The translations under genes and the position numbers were made by a program. This document shows, piece by piece, positions 6,454-15,305 of a stretch of DNA of 21,109 bases. The DNA is from an uncultured Prevotella sp. Its GTDB lineage: Bacteria; Bacteroidota; Bacteroidia; Bacteroidales; Bacteroidaceae. Below the pieces are notes generated by a model. The model made no database searches. It worked only from the letters and a program-made list of their open reading frames with translations, and was not told where the DNA came from. The stretch is from contig CAJPPF010000024.1 in the NCBI GenBank assembly GCA_905372445.1, positions 1 through 21,109 of the forward strand, written 5' to 3'. Within the stretch, counting starts at the first letter, position 1. Every line of letters starts with the position of its first letter.

Positions 6454-7917
6454 TTATTCGTCGTCGCCTTCGGTGAAAGCTGCCTTAAAGAACCCTTTAA
6501 GACCTTTCACTGTCTTATTTAAGAAACTGTTTTCACGTTTCTGCCGTAGCTCCTCTTCACGCAAAGCCTCTTCCTCTGCACGTTGTTTCTCTTCCTCCTC
6601 CAGCTTTCTCCTACGCTCTTCTTCCTCTGCCTCACGCTTGTCAGCCTCTGTGAGCACTATGCCCTTGCCGAACGTATCGTTCGGTAGTCGGCTGCCACGT
6701 GACATATCGGCAGGATTATCCATAGTATCATTGCCGGGAGAATTAAACAGGTCGATGTTGATATCATCGCCGGCACAGTTCATGTCGCCCTTTGCCAACA
6801 GACCAAGAATGGTGTTCATGCGGCAGTCTTGTGCTATTATCTCCGGTTGTGTCGCATCTATGGTCTGATTGACAGACTTTGCAATGCGTATCTTCTCGAA
6901 GCGTGTGTGGTTACGGAATGCACGCTCGATATTCTTCATATTGGCGCCGCCACCGGTGAGGATGATACCGCCAAGGAGTTTGTCGGCATACTCTGTAGGC
7001 ACCTGAAACCATACATTCTCAACGATTTCCTCTAATCTTCCTTCCACAATCTCTATGAACTTGCGACTCTCTACCTGGCGCTCCTGATCGATAGGCAGCA
7101 TCAATGAGTTGTCGATGTCGCCATTCTCTGTGAAGGCACTGCCATATTTCAGTTTCATATTCTCCGCATCGCGATCTTCCATCTGCAGGGTAGCGATATC
7201 GCGGGTGATGTTTGCTCCTCCGAGAGGTATCACTGCGAGGTGGCGAAGGACATTCTTATAATATACGGAAACGGTGGTCGTATCTGCACCGAGGTCGACG
7301 AGCAGACATCCTGCGCGACGCTCTGCTTCGGCAAGCACGCTGTCGGCAAGTGCCAGAGGGGCGAGATACATCTCGGCAATGGAGATGTTAGCCTGCTCGA
7401 AACATTTGTTGAGATTGCGATAGAACGTCTTACGCCACAAGATATTCAGGAAGTTGCCTTCAAGGCGAGAGCTCTGTATTCCCACTGGGTCTATCTGGAA
7501 TTGAGAATCGACCTTATACTCCAATGTTATGGCATCGAGAATTTCCTGGTCAGGATAGTTCATGGCGCGGTTGGCATCCATCAGTTCGTTGACCATCTTC
7601 TGGTCAACGACAGCCTCAGCCGGCAGGTCTTTAACGATCACATTCTTCACACCGAGAATGCTCTGTCCGCCGACACCGACATACACCTGCTGTATTTTAG
7701 TGTGCAACAACGTTTCAAGACGTTTCTTGATATTGATAAGCGCAAGCATCGTCTTGTCGATGTTGTAAATAACGCCCCGGCGGATATAGGACGACGATTC
7801 CTCCTGAACGACTGCCAGAACGGTGATGCTGCCATCGAGGTTCTTCTTTCCCGCGATACCAGTAACCTTTGAGGATCCGAGTTCAATAGCTACAATGAAT
7901 TCTTTTGCCATAGCCAT
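6454..7917 (-). CDS. ftsA: Cell division protein FtsA
   Basis: The actin-like ATPase that tethers FtsZ filaments to the inner membrane and recruits later divisome proteins. Of its 487 residues, the phosphate-1 motif is at IELGSSKVT (11-19), phosphate-2 at VDLGADTT (207-214) and the adenosine motif at TGGGANM (321-327). The FtsA-specific 1C domain occupies roughly residues 86-170. After the core comes a linker, then a strongly charged Glu/Arg-rich segment (about 423-462, predicted coiled coil) and a C-terminal amphipathic helix, NKTVKGLKGFFKAAF (about 467-481), the expected membrane-targeting sequence. The protein is about 65 residues longer than E. coli FtsA because of that linker. The start may be either ATG of MAMAKEF (7917 or 7911). 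It sits between ftsQ (35 bases) and ftsZ (37 bases). Confidence 0.97.
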   Translation of the reverse strand: MAMAKEFIVAIELGSSKVTGIAGKKNLDGSITVLAVVQEESSSYIRRGVIYNIDKTMLALINIKKRLETLLHTKIQQVYVGVGGQSILGVKNVIVKDLPAEAVVDQKMVNELMDANRAMNYPDQEILDAITLEYKVDSQFQIDPVGIQSSRLEGNFLNILWRKTFYRNLNKCFEQANISIAEMYLAPLALADSVLAEAERRAGCLLVDLGADTTTVSVYYKNVLRHLAVIPLGGANITRDIATLQMEDRDAENMKLKYGSAFTENGDIDNSLMLPIDQERQVESRKFIEIVEGRLEEIVENVWFQVPTEYADKLLGGIILTGGGANMKNIERAFRNHTRFEKIRIAKSVNQTIDATQPEIIAQDCRMNTILGLLAKGDMNCAGDDINIDLFNSPGNDTMDNPADMSRGSRLPNDTFGKGIVLTEADKREAEEEERRRKLEEEEKQRAEEEALREEELRQKRENSFLNKTVKGLKGFFKAAFTEGDDE

Positions 7918-7952
7918 ATATATCTTATGTTGTTTATTTCCTTATATTGTTC

Positions 7953-8747
7953 TTATTCGTTATCAACCCTCTTGCAGATAATCTGGTTGTCGAACTCCAG
8001 ACTTATCTCGCTATACATGTTCCATCCTGCCTGACTCAGTCCGTAGCGATAGAAACTTTCGAGGCGCTTCATCTTTGTGTCAATGAAAGTGTTTATGATT
8101 GTCTCACGCTCCTGCCGAATGTTGCTCTCGGGTATTCTGCCAAGATATATCACATGGTTTCCTACTCGAGGAATGAGCTCCACACCGAGTTCTTTGGTAA
8201 TATGTATCTGTTCGAACATATTACGGTAGAGGTCATCGGACATCAGCATACGCGCAAGTGGCGACACGTAGCGCACAGCATACGCACGACTTATGTAGCC
8301 GGTAGCTATGATGAGGTCGGATGTATAGTCGGAGTTCGGCATTATACAGTCCTGATCGTCGATATAGAAATCGTCGTTGTTGACAGCCTTTATCCTGACA
8401 ACAGGCAGGCGCTGGGTGATGTCTACCGTCACAGTGCCGTCCTCTGTCTTGTAACACTCTGCGGTATTGACGAAAGGAGTCCTCTCCAATGTCTCTTCCA
8501 TCTTACGACAGCTGACATCGGCAAGGGCGCGCCCTTTCGGGTATAGCCCCGCTTTCTCAAGCCGTGCCTTCACCTCGTTGCTGTTGATGAAGCCGTGGGT
8601 GGTAGCATCGGAGATTATAATATTCACATCTTTACATACGCGGAGGTGCTCCTCAGGCTTGTTGAATGCCGAGAAAGCAACCACAATGTATGCGGCAAGC
8701 AGGATGTCCATAAGAATAAGACCTACTTTCTTGAGGCGATGTGACAT
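7953..8747 (-). CDS. ftsQ: Cell division protein FtsQ
   Basis: A 264-residue bitopic membrane protein. It has a short basic cytoplasmic start (MSHRLKKVG), one membrane segment (about residues 8-27, LILMDILLAAYIVVAF) and a periplasmic remainder. That part begins with a POTRA-like region (about 37-105, NEVKARLEKAGLYPKG, then VNTAECYKTEDGTVTVDITQ) and continues into the FtsQ beta domain (RLPVVRIKAVNNDDFYIDDQ). Sequence similarity to proteobacterial FtsQ is weak, so the call rests on topology, the POTRA plus QRLPVVRI pattern, and its fixed place between murC and ftsA. FtsQ links FtsA/FtsZ to the septal synthase through FtsL/FtsB-type partners. The gap to murC is only 2 bases, which suggests translational coupling. 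Confidence 0.92.
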   Translation of the reverse strand: MSHRLKKVGLILMDILLAAYIVVAFSAFNKPEEHLRVCKDVNIIISDATTHGFINSNEVKARLEKAGLYPKGRALADVSCRKMEETLERTPFVNTAECYKTEDGTVTVDITQRLPVVRIKAVNNDDFYIDDQDCIMPNSDYTSDLIIATGYISRAYAVRYVSPLARMLMSDDLYRNMFEQIHITKELGVELIPRVGNHVIYLGRIPESNIRQERETIINTFIDTKMKRLESFYRYGLSQAGWNMYSEISLEFDNQIICKRVDNE

Positions 8748-8749
8748 TA

Positions 8750-10129
8750 TTACTTCTTTTCCTTTATGATGTCTGCAATCTGTGGAACTAAATTATCCAA
8801 GTCGCCGGCTCCCAGCACTACAAGCACATCAAAGTCGCGGCTTTTCACCATGTCGAGCAATTCGTCCTTTCTGACCATGCTCTTTTTTACTCCCTCTGCG
8901 AGGTTATCGTATATCAACTGACTTGTAACGCCCGGTATCGGCTCCTCTCGTGCGGGATAGATATCGCAGAGAATAACCTCGTCGAGCATGCTCAGTGCTT
9001 CTGCAAAATCCTTGTAGAAATCGCGGGTACGGGTATAGAGATGCGGCTGAAACAGCGCGGTGATCTTTCTCCCTGCATAGAGATCCTTCAGGCTCTTGGC
9101 GCTCTGGTATATCTCTTTAGGGTGATGTGCATAGTCGGAGAGTAGCACATGACGGTCGTCCCTTATCTTGAAATCAAAGCGTCGTTCCACGCCGTGGTAT
9201 GTCTTTATGCCGTATCTGAGTTCTTCGCCATTGCATCCGTTCAGCTGCGCCATAGCCATTGCGGCAATACTGTTGTCGATGTTGATAGGCACAGGCTGTC
9301 CCATCTCAACATCATATACATTTTCTATAGGTGAGATGAAATCGAATGTTATCTCGCCGTCAGCGATTCTGATGTTCTCGGCGTGGAAATCTCCTTCGTC
9401 ACGGCTGTATTCATACACACGCACTCCTTCCTGCACATCTGCCTTCATCTCCAGATTCTTATGAATGATAAGCGCTCCGCCTTTCTGAATAAGTGTTGTA
9501 TAATAACGGAAACTCTCAAGGTATGCCTCTTTCGTACTATAGATATCGAGATGGTCGGGGTCGGTACTTGTGATTACACTCATCCACGGGCTGAGCCAAT
9601 GGAATGAGCGGTCGAACTCGTCGGCTTCGATAACAACGTAATCGCTCTCATCGGAGAGGATGTAGTTTGTGCCGTAGTTTTTTGAGATACCGCCAAGGAA
9701 AGCGTTACATTCCAAATGGCTCTGGTGCATGATATGCGCACATATTGTCGACGTGCTGGTCTTTCCATGTGTACCAGCCACGCACAGTCCTTTGTGAGAA
9801 CGGGTCAGAGCACCGAGCACCTGCGCCCTTTTCTGTATCTCGAAACCACCCTCACGGAAAAACTGCAGTTCCTTATGAGTGGACGAAATGGCAGGAGTGT
9901 AAACCACAAGACATGAGTTTGGGTTCTTACAGGCATGAGGAATATCATCCACATTCTCCTCATAATGGATAAGCATACCCTCCTGCTCAAGACGCAGAGT
10001 GAGGTCGGAAGGGGTTTTGTCGTAGCCAGCCACGACCATACCTTTACTGATGAAGTAGCGGGCAATGGCACTCATACCTATACCACCTGCACCTACAAAA
10101 TACACTGCTTTTATATCCTTAATTTCCAT
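8750..10129 (-). CDS. murC: UDP-N-acetylmuramate--L-alanine ligase
   Basis: A cytoplasmic ATP-dependent ligase that adds L-Ala to UDP-MurNAc, the first amino-acid step of peptidoglycan precursor synthesis. The 459-residue protein has the N-terminal Rossmann motif FVGAGGIGMSAIA (11-23), which binds the UDP moiety, the P-loop GTHGKTST (119-126), EADEFDRSF with the metal/ATP residues, and the C-terminal YAHHPKEI that is diagnostic for MurC/Mpl. The length is normal for MurC, and nothing suggests Mpl. Its start overlaps the end of murG by 11 bases, and ftsQ follows after 2 bases, so all three are probably translated in a coupled way. Confidence 0.97.
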   Translation of the reverse strand: MEIKDIKAVYFVGAGGIGMSAIARYFISKGMVVAGYDKTPSDLTLRLEQEGMLIHYEENVDDIPHACKNPNSCLVVYTPAISSTHKELQFFREGGFEIQKRAQVLGALTRSHKGLCVAGTHGKTSTSTICAHIMHQSHLECNAFLGGISKNYGTNYILSDESDYVVIEADEFDRSFHWLSPWMSVITSTDPDHLDIYSTKEAYLESFRYYTTLIQKGGALIIHKNLEMKADVQEGVRVYEYSRDEGDFHAENIRIADGEITFDFISPIENVYDVEMGQPVPINIDNSIAAMAMAQLNGCNGEELRYGIKTYHGVERRFDFKIRDDRHVLLSDYAHHPKEIYQSAKSLKDLYAGRKITALFQPHLYTRTRDFYKDFAEALSMLDEVILCDIYPAREEPIPGVTSQLIYDNLAEGVKKSMVRKDELLDMVKSRDFDVLVVLGAGDLDNLVPQIADIIKEKK

Positions 10130-11246
10130 TACTTTCTTTCTCTGCTAATTTCAGCACTTCGTCTGCAATGACATCGGCAGAATCCTTGAATGCCATCTCG
10201 TGGGCGTTGCTGCCGATAATTTTCAGTTTCTCCTTATCGGCAACAGTCTCTATTACCAGGGGGAGCAAATCTTTTTCTGCATCAGCATCGCGTACAAGCA
10301 ATGCCGCCTTACGATTCACGAGCGCCATAGCATTATGTGTCTGATGATCTTCTGCCACATTAGGTGAAGGGACGAGTATCGAAGGCTTACCAAGAAGGCA
10401 AAGCTCACTGATAGAACTTGCTCCTGCTCTTGATATAACAAGGTCGGCGGCAGCATAAGCCTCATCCATCTTACTGATGAAGTCGGTGACGAAAAGATTG
10501 TCAGGCTTAGCGCTCTTGCTCAGTCTTTCATGAATACTCTTTCTGTAATATCCGCCTGTCTGCCAGATGAACTGCACCGGTGCAGCGGCAATCGTATCAA
10601 GATTCTGCAGAACACTTTCATTCAGTGTCCGTGCTCCGAGGCTTCCGCCTATAATCAGGACTATCGGCTTGTCGATGTTCATGCCGAACGTAGCGGCACA
10701 GTCAGCCTTTTTCAGTTCAGGATTGAGCAATCCCTGACGGACAGGATTGCCCGTCAGCATAATCCGTTCAGCAGGAAAGAAGCGTTCCATACCTTCATAA
10801 GCGACGCATATCTTTTCGGCTTTCTTTGCCAGCGACTTGTTTGTCACACCGGCATAAGAGTTCTGTTCCTGAATCAAACAAGGGACGCCGAGTGAATAAG
10901 CTGCATTGAGTGTCGGAGCGGAAGCATAGCCGCCTACGCCGACAGCGACCTGCGGATTGAAGTCGCGTATCACCTGTTTCACCTTGTTCCTGCTCTTGAA
11001 GAAATCAATCATTACACCGATGTTCTTCAGACTATACAGCGGACGCACAAGTCCGCGTACCGGCAGTCCCACGATTTCATATCCGGCAGCAAGGACACGC
11101 TGCATTTCCATACGACCTTCTGCTCCGACAAAGAGTATCTCTGCATCAGGACGTTTTGCTTTTATAGAATTTGCAATAGAGACAGCAGGGAAGATATGTC
11201 CTCCCGTTCCACCTCCACTTATGATGATTCTCAATTGCTTATTCAT
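10119..11246 (-). CDS. murG: UDP-GlcNAc--lipid I GlcNAc transferase (MurG)
   Basis: The membrane-associated GT-B glycosyltransferase that converts lipid I to lipid II. It has the N-terminal G-loop SGGGTGGHIFPA, the motif VGVGGYASAP, IQEQNSYAG (equivalent of the HEQN motif), the second G-loop GGSLGARTLNE, and SRAGASSISEL with the downstream E that binds UDP-GlcNAc. I place the start at MNKQLRII (11246, 375 residues). An ATG two codons upstream (11252, MYMNK) is also possible. Its own -7 promoter box lies at 11266-11273, giving a leader of only about 15 nt. It overlaps murC by 11 bases and is separated from ftsW by about 120 bases, the longest gap between genes of the operon. Confidence 0.97.
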   Translation of the reverse strand: MNKQLRIIISGGGTGGHIFPAVSIANSIKAKRPDAEILFVGAEGRMEMQRVLAAGYEIVGLPVRGLVRPLYSLKNIGVMIDFFKSRNKVKQVIRDFNPQVAVGVGGYASAPTLNAAYSLGVPCLIQEQNSYAGVTNKSLAKKAEKICVAYEGMERFFPAERIMLTGNPVRQGLLNPELKKADCAATFGMNIDKPIVLIIGGSLGARTLNESVLQNLDTIAAAPVQFIWQTGGYYRKSIHERLSKSAKPDNLFVTDFISKMDEAYAAADLVISRAGASSISELCLLGKPSILVPSPNVAEDHQTHNAMALVNRKAALLVRDADAEKDLLPLVIETVADKEKLKIIGSNAHEMAFKDSADVIADEVLKLAEKESNGN

Positions 11247-11265
11247 GTACATTCATTTTATAACG

Positions 11266-11273
11266 CAAAAGTA
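11266..11273 (-). promoter_or_regulatory. Internal dcw promoter before murG, -7 box TACTTTTG
   Basis: The minus strand of the ftsW-murG gap reads TACTTTTG, a fit to TAnnTTTG, directly preceded by a run of 12 T (11273-11284 as A on the plus strand). It would start transcription near 11262, about 15 nt before the murG ATG. No clear TTTG -33 is seen at 20 bp. The gap is otherwise empty, so a secondary promoter is plausible. Confidence 0.5.
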
Positions 11274-11366
11274 AAAAAAAAAAACGACATCTCATTAGTT
11301 TTCTCTTACTTTTTACTATAAGCCATTGATTTTTATCCCAAAGGTTTTGATTATGGATAACTATTA

Positions 11367-12650
11367 TCAGTTTGCTGTTTGCCTTTTCTTTGCCGAACGA
11401 CTTATACTCAGTATTACTCCGATATATATACAATTGATTATCGTCGACGTTCCTCCTTTACTGATAAGCGGTAGCGGCTGACCGGTGACAGGAGCAAGTC
11501 CTACTGCAACGCACATATTGAAGAGTGCCTGAGTGACAAGCATCAGTGCTATGCCCATAGCCAGAAACGCGGGAAAGTTGTTCTCACAGCGCGTGGCTAT
11601 TCTGCCGGCACGGAATAGCAGGACAACATAAAGGAATGCCACGAAGAATGCGCCGACGACACCAAGTTCTTCGATTATTATGGCATAGATAAAATCAGAG
11701 AATGCCTGCGAGAGGAAGTCTCTCTCCACTGAGTTTCCCGGTCCGCGTCCGACAACGCCCGATGAAGCAATGGCGATATTAGAGTGCGCAACCTGTGCGT
11801 CGCGGTCAAGATCTACATCCTCAGGAGGTATAGGTTTACGGTCAACGAACTTTATTATACGCATCTTCCACGTGTCAAGTCTATGCAACACACCGTCATT
11901 TTTCTTCTTCGCCGCCGTGGCGTCTTCCATTGTCACGGTCCTTATGTTATCAGCCACATCATACCGACTGTCAGTCTGTGCTGCTATCTCCTGATCTGTC
12001 GGCGCCTTTGGTTCCTCTGCCTTACCGACCAACAGAATCAATGCCACGACAAAGGTTATCAATATGACTACCAATCCCATAAGACCTCCCAACTGTTTTA
12101 TCGGGACACGCCCTACGAACATCATCATAAAGATGGTTATAGATATAAGCATCGCGGTGGACAAGTTCTCGACAGCAATAAGCATTATCATCGGCATACA
12201 TGCCATACCGATCCACCAGAAAGCATGTCTGTCGGCACCCTGCGGTGTCTGCGTGCCACTGAGAATCTGCGCCGTGACAAGCACCATCGTACCCTTGGCA
12301 ATCTCCGAAGGCTGAAACTGTATTCCAATAAAGTTCACCCATCGCGAAGCATCATTAGTGGCTGTGCCGGCAAAAAGAACCCACAGAAGGAATATATACG
12401 ACAGGATAATAAGAAAGGGTGTGAGAACCTTGAAGTACTTACATTTGATATTCAGCGTTATGACCGTAAAAAAGAGTCCCGCAACGAGTATGGCACTATG
12501 TTTTATAACAGGCTCCCAATAGGTTCCGCTCTTATATGTAAGCGACGAGGAAGAAGAGAATACTTCCACCACACTGATGACACAAAGGAAGAAGAACACC
12601 ATCCATACCACCTTGTCGCCCTTAAAAATATTTCCTAACGTATTATTCAT
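11367..12650 (-). CDS. ftsW: Septal peptidoglycan glycosyltransferase FtsW (SEDS family)
   Basis: A polytopic SEDS-family protein of 427 residues that polymerises lipid II at the septum in complex with FtsI. Hydrophobic segments are visible at about 15-31, 50-67, 76-94, 145-163, 165-181, 187-208, 321-348, 364-385 and 396-413. Conserved features are RWVNFIGIQFQPSEIAKG (103-120), GRGPGNS (301-307) and SDFIYAIIIEELG (318-330), with D319 matching the catalytic-site aspartate known in RodA/FtsW, and TGQPLPLISKGGTS near the end. A hydrophilic insert of about 50 residues (208-258), rich in K, D, T and A, sits in the large extracytoplasmic loop. FtsW rather than RodA is chosen from its place between murD and murG. 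Confidence 0.95.
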   Translation of the reverse strand: MNNTLGNIFKGDKVVWMVFFFLCVISVVEVFSSSSSLTYKSGTYWEPVIKHSAILVAGLFFTVITLNIKCKYFKVLTPFLIILSYIFLLWVLFAGTATNDASRWVNFIGIQFQPSEIAKGTMVLVTAQILSGTQTPQGADRHAFWWIGMACMPMIMLIAVENLSTAMLISITIFMMMFVGRVPIKQLGGLMGLVVILITFVVALILLVGKAEEPKAPTDQEIAAQTDSRYDVADNIRTVTMEDATAAKKKNDGVLHRLDTWKMRIIKFVDRKPIPPEDVDLDRDAQVAHSNIAIASSGVVGRGPGNSVERDFLSQAFSDFIYAIIIEELGVVGAFFVAFLYVVLLFRAGRIATRCENNFPAFLAMGIALMLVTQALFNMCVAVGLAPVTGQPLPLISKGGTSTIINCIYIGVILSISRSAKKRQTAN

Positions 12651-12676
12651 CGTTTCTTCCTGAATCCTTTTTCCGT

Positions 12677-13996
12677 TTAGCTATTCATCACCTGTTCCTT
12701 GAACTGCTCACCACGGTCTTCCATGTTCTTGAAGAGGTCGAAACTGGCACAGCAGGGACTGAGCAATACCACATCACCTTCTTTTGCCATGTTCCTGCAT
12801 GCCTCGACACAATCTTTCATGGAATGTGTATCGGCAACAGCTACTCCAAGGTCATCAAAGTTCTCATGGAGCTTCTTATTATCGGCTCCGAGATATACCA
12901 CTCCACGACATTTCTCCTTCACGAGCGGTATTATCCGGCTGTAGTCATTGCCCTTATCCTTACCGCCAATGACAAGAACTGTCGGGCATGTCATAGCATC
13001 CAATGCCACGTAGCACGCATCTACATTCGTTGCCTTTGAGTCGTTTATATATCTCACGCCTGCTTTGTCAGCCACAAACTCCAGTCGATGTTCCACGCCG
13101 GGAAAGGTCTTCAGACATTCCCGTATCACATTCTCGTCCACTCCGGCGGCTTTCGCGGCATAATAAGCGGCGAGGGCATTGCGTTTGTTATGCTTTCCGG
13201 GCAGCGTGAAGTCAAGCGACAGTCTGTCAAAATCATCGTCGTCAAACGGGCGGAGCGTCGGCTGTCCTTCCACAGCAGATCTTGACGATGGTGTAGAAGC
13301 CGGTATATGCTCACCGTCAGCACGGCGTCTCAACTCCTTGTCGACATACTCGTCGCCTGTCCAATAGATGAACTCATCCTCTGCCGTCTGGTTCTGTATG
13401 ATACGCATCTTTGAATCTACGTAATGCTGCATATCGTATTCATACCTGTCGAGGTGGTCGGGTGTGATATTCAAGAGCACCGCAATATGAGGATGAAACG
13501 CGAAACAGTTGTCAAGTTGGAATGAGCTCAACTCCACCACATACCAGTCCTTGTCGTCTTCTGCTATCTGCAACGCCAGCGAACGCCCTATATTGCCACC
13601 CAGTCCGACATTCTTTCCTGCATTCTGCATGATGTAATATATGAGCGATGTGGTTGTCGTCTTACCGTTGCTGCCGGTGATACACAGCATACGCCCCTTT
13701 GTGTATCGGCTGCAGAACTCTATCTCTGATAGAATGGGCGTGTCCTGCGCAATGAGTTTCTGCACCATTGGCGCAGTGTCAGGAATGCCGGGACTCTTCA
13801 CCACCTCGTCGGCAGAGAGAATCCGTTGCTCTGTGTGCTGTCCTTCCTCCCACTCGATACCACGCTCACTGAGCACCGACTTATACCTGTCTTTTATCGC
13901 GCCCATGTCCGACACGAAGACCTCATAGCCTTGCTTCTGTGCGAGAACAGCTGTTCCTACGCCACTCTCTGCAGCACCCAATATCACTAATCTCAT
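12677..13996 (-). CDS. murD: UDP-N-acetylmuramoylalanine--D-glutamate ligase
   Basis: A cytoplasmic Mur ligase that adds D-Glu to UDP-MurNAc-L-Ala. In its 439 residues, the N-terminal Rossmann region is MRLVILGAAESGVGTA, the P-loop is GSNGKTTT (108-115), the central metal/ATP motif is VVELSSFQLD (153-162) with NITPDHLDRY, and the C-terminal domain shows YINDSKATN and SPCCASFDLFKNMEDRG, both diagnostic for MurD. A 25-residue low-complexity segment (about 231-255, Pro/Ser-rich then acidic) interrupts the region between the central and next strand and looks like an insertion; see the separate finding. The gene lies 7 bases after mraY and 26 bases before ftsW. Confidence 0.97.
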   Translation of the reverse strand: MRLVILGAAESGVGTAVLAQKQGYEVFVSDMGAIKDRYKSVLSERGIEWEEGQHTEQRILSADEVVKSPGIPDTAPMVQKLIAQDTPILSEIEFCSRYTKGRMLCITGSNGKTTTTSLIYYIMQNAGKNVGLGGNIGRSLALQIAEDDKDWYVVELSSFQLDNCFAFHPHIAVLLNITPDHLDRYEYDMQHYVDSKMRIIQNQTAEDEFIYWTGDEYVDKELRRRADGEHIPASTPSSRSAVEGQPTLRPFDDDDFDRLSLDFTLPGKHNKRNALAAYYAAKAAGVDENVIRECLKTFPGVEHRLEFVADKAGVRYINDSKATNVDACYVALDAMTCPTVLVIGGKDKGNDYSRIIPLVKEKCRGVVYLGADNKKLHENFDDLGVAVADTHSMKDCVEACRNMAKEGDVVLLSPCCASFDLFKNMEDRGEQFKEQVMNS

Positions 13997-14003
13997 CTTG
14001 TCT

Positions 14004-15272
14004 TTATCTTATCTTAAGCGTAATAATTGCCAACGCGGCAAGAACGATGGTCGTAATCCAGAACTTCACCGTTATCTTTGCCTCATGATATACACGGCTT
14101 GAACCCTTGCATACATATCTGCACTCCGGATCAAGCTGCTCATCCTGTGTACGGAAATGGTCGTGAATAGGTGTTCGGCGGAATATGCGTTGTCTCCTGC
14201 CCTTACGCTTTCCAAACTTGAAATAGCCCACCTGCAGCATCACCGACAGGCTCTCGACGAAGAACACGCCGCACAATATCGGCAGCAGGAGTTCCTTATG
14301 AATGATTATAGCGCCCACGCCGATGATTCCGCCGATAGTCAACGAACCGGTATCACCCATGAACACTTGTGCAGGATAGGCATTATACCAAAGGAATCCT
14401 ATCAGTGCACCGACAAAGGCACACATGAAAACCACCAGTTCCTCGCTACCCGGAATGAACATAATGTTAAGGTAGGAGGCAAACTCGACATGCGAACTGA
14501 CATAAGCGAGTATTCCCAGTGCCACTCCGATAATGGCAGAGTTGCCCGAGCACAGCCCGTCCATGCCGTCGTTGAGGTTAGCGCCGTTGCTTACAGCAGT
14601 GACGACAAAGATGGTCATTATAACGAACAGCACCCATCCCGCAGCCACTTTATATTTGCCGCAGAACGACATCACCTCCGAGTAATCAAGGTTATGGTTC
14701 TTCACGAAAGGAATGGTTGTCTTCAGCGACTTCTCGGATGTCTTACGATGAACGACCTCGACATTATTGCCATTCACAACACGCGACATATTATTGTTCT
14801 GCTTCACATCAGGCGAAGCCCACAAAGTCAGACCAACGATGAACCCTATGCCTATCTGTGCTATAATCTTATAACGTCCGCTGAGACCTTCCTTGTTCTT
14901 TCTGAATATCTTGATGAAATCGTCAAGCCCACCCAGCAGACCAAGCCATACTGTGGTGACAATCATCAGAAGCAGGTAGACATTACGCAGACGGCCCAGC
15001 AATATCACCGGCACGAGTATAGCAACAATGATTATGATACCCCCCATCGACGGCACACCGACCTTATTTATTCCGAAAGGGTCGACTTTCACATCACGGG
15101 CAGTCTCCGTCACTTGTTTCTTCTTCAGGTACTTGATGAAGCGCTCGCCGAACCAGAGCGATATCATCAGCGACAGAATCAGTGCCAACAACGAACGGAA
15201 CGAGATGTAGCCCCATAAATGAGAGCCGCTGATGCCGAACTGTTCGAGAAATCTAAAGAGATAGTATAGCAT
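14004..15272 (-). CDS. mraY: Phospho-N-acetylmuramoyl-pentapeptide transferase (MraY)
   Basis: An integral membrane enzyme that transfers phospho-MurNAc-pentapeptide to undecaprenyl phosphate to give lipid I. Its 422 residues contain the family motifs GVPSMGGI (72-79), GGLDDF (114-119, Asp pair 117/118), NLNDGMDGL (232-240), the GDTGSLTIGG loop and RRTPIHDHF near the C-terminus, with about ten hydrophobic segments. It is about 60 residues longer than E. coli MraY (360), mainly because of an insert at about 152-205 (after WASPDVKQNNN) that faces outside the membrane core; such inserts are usual in Bacteroidetes. It lies 33 bases after murE. Confidence 0.97.
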   Translation of the reverse strand: MLYYLFRFLEQFGISGSHLWGYISFRSLLALILSLMISLWFGERFIKYLKKKQVTETARDVKVDPFGINKVGVPSMGGIIIIVAILVPVILLGRLRNVYLLLMIVTTVWLGLLGGLDDFIKIFRKNKEGLSGRYKIIAQIGIGFIVGLTLWASPDVKQNNNMSRVVNGNNVEVVHRKTSEKSLKTTIPFVKNHNLDYSEVMSFCGKYKVAAGWVLFVIMTIFVVTAVSNGANLNDGMDGLCSGNSAIIGVALGILAYVSSHVEFASYLNIMFIPGSEELVVFMCAFVGALIGFLWYNAYPAQVFMGDTGSLTIGGIIGVGAIIIHKELLLPILCGVFFVESLSVMLQVGYFKFGKRKGRRQRIFRRTPIHDHFRTQDEQLDPECRYVCKGSSRVYHEAKITVKFWITTIVLAALAIITLKIR

Positions 15273-15305
15273 ATCCTTTTATACAATATGTTTATTATTC
15301 GCTTG

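Noticed and set aside
11784..12638. 284-codon plus-strand frame opposite ftsW
   Set aside because: It is a shadow of ftsW with low-complexity His/Tyr/Arg-rich content and no promoter or domain.
14157..15218. 353-codon open frame on the plus strand opposite mraY
   Set aside because: It is fully antisense to mraY, its product is rich in His, Gln and Arg with no domain, and mraY carries all family motifs. It reflects codon bias on the opposite strand.
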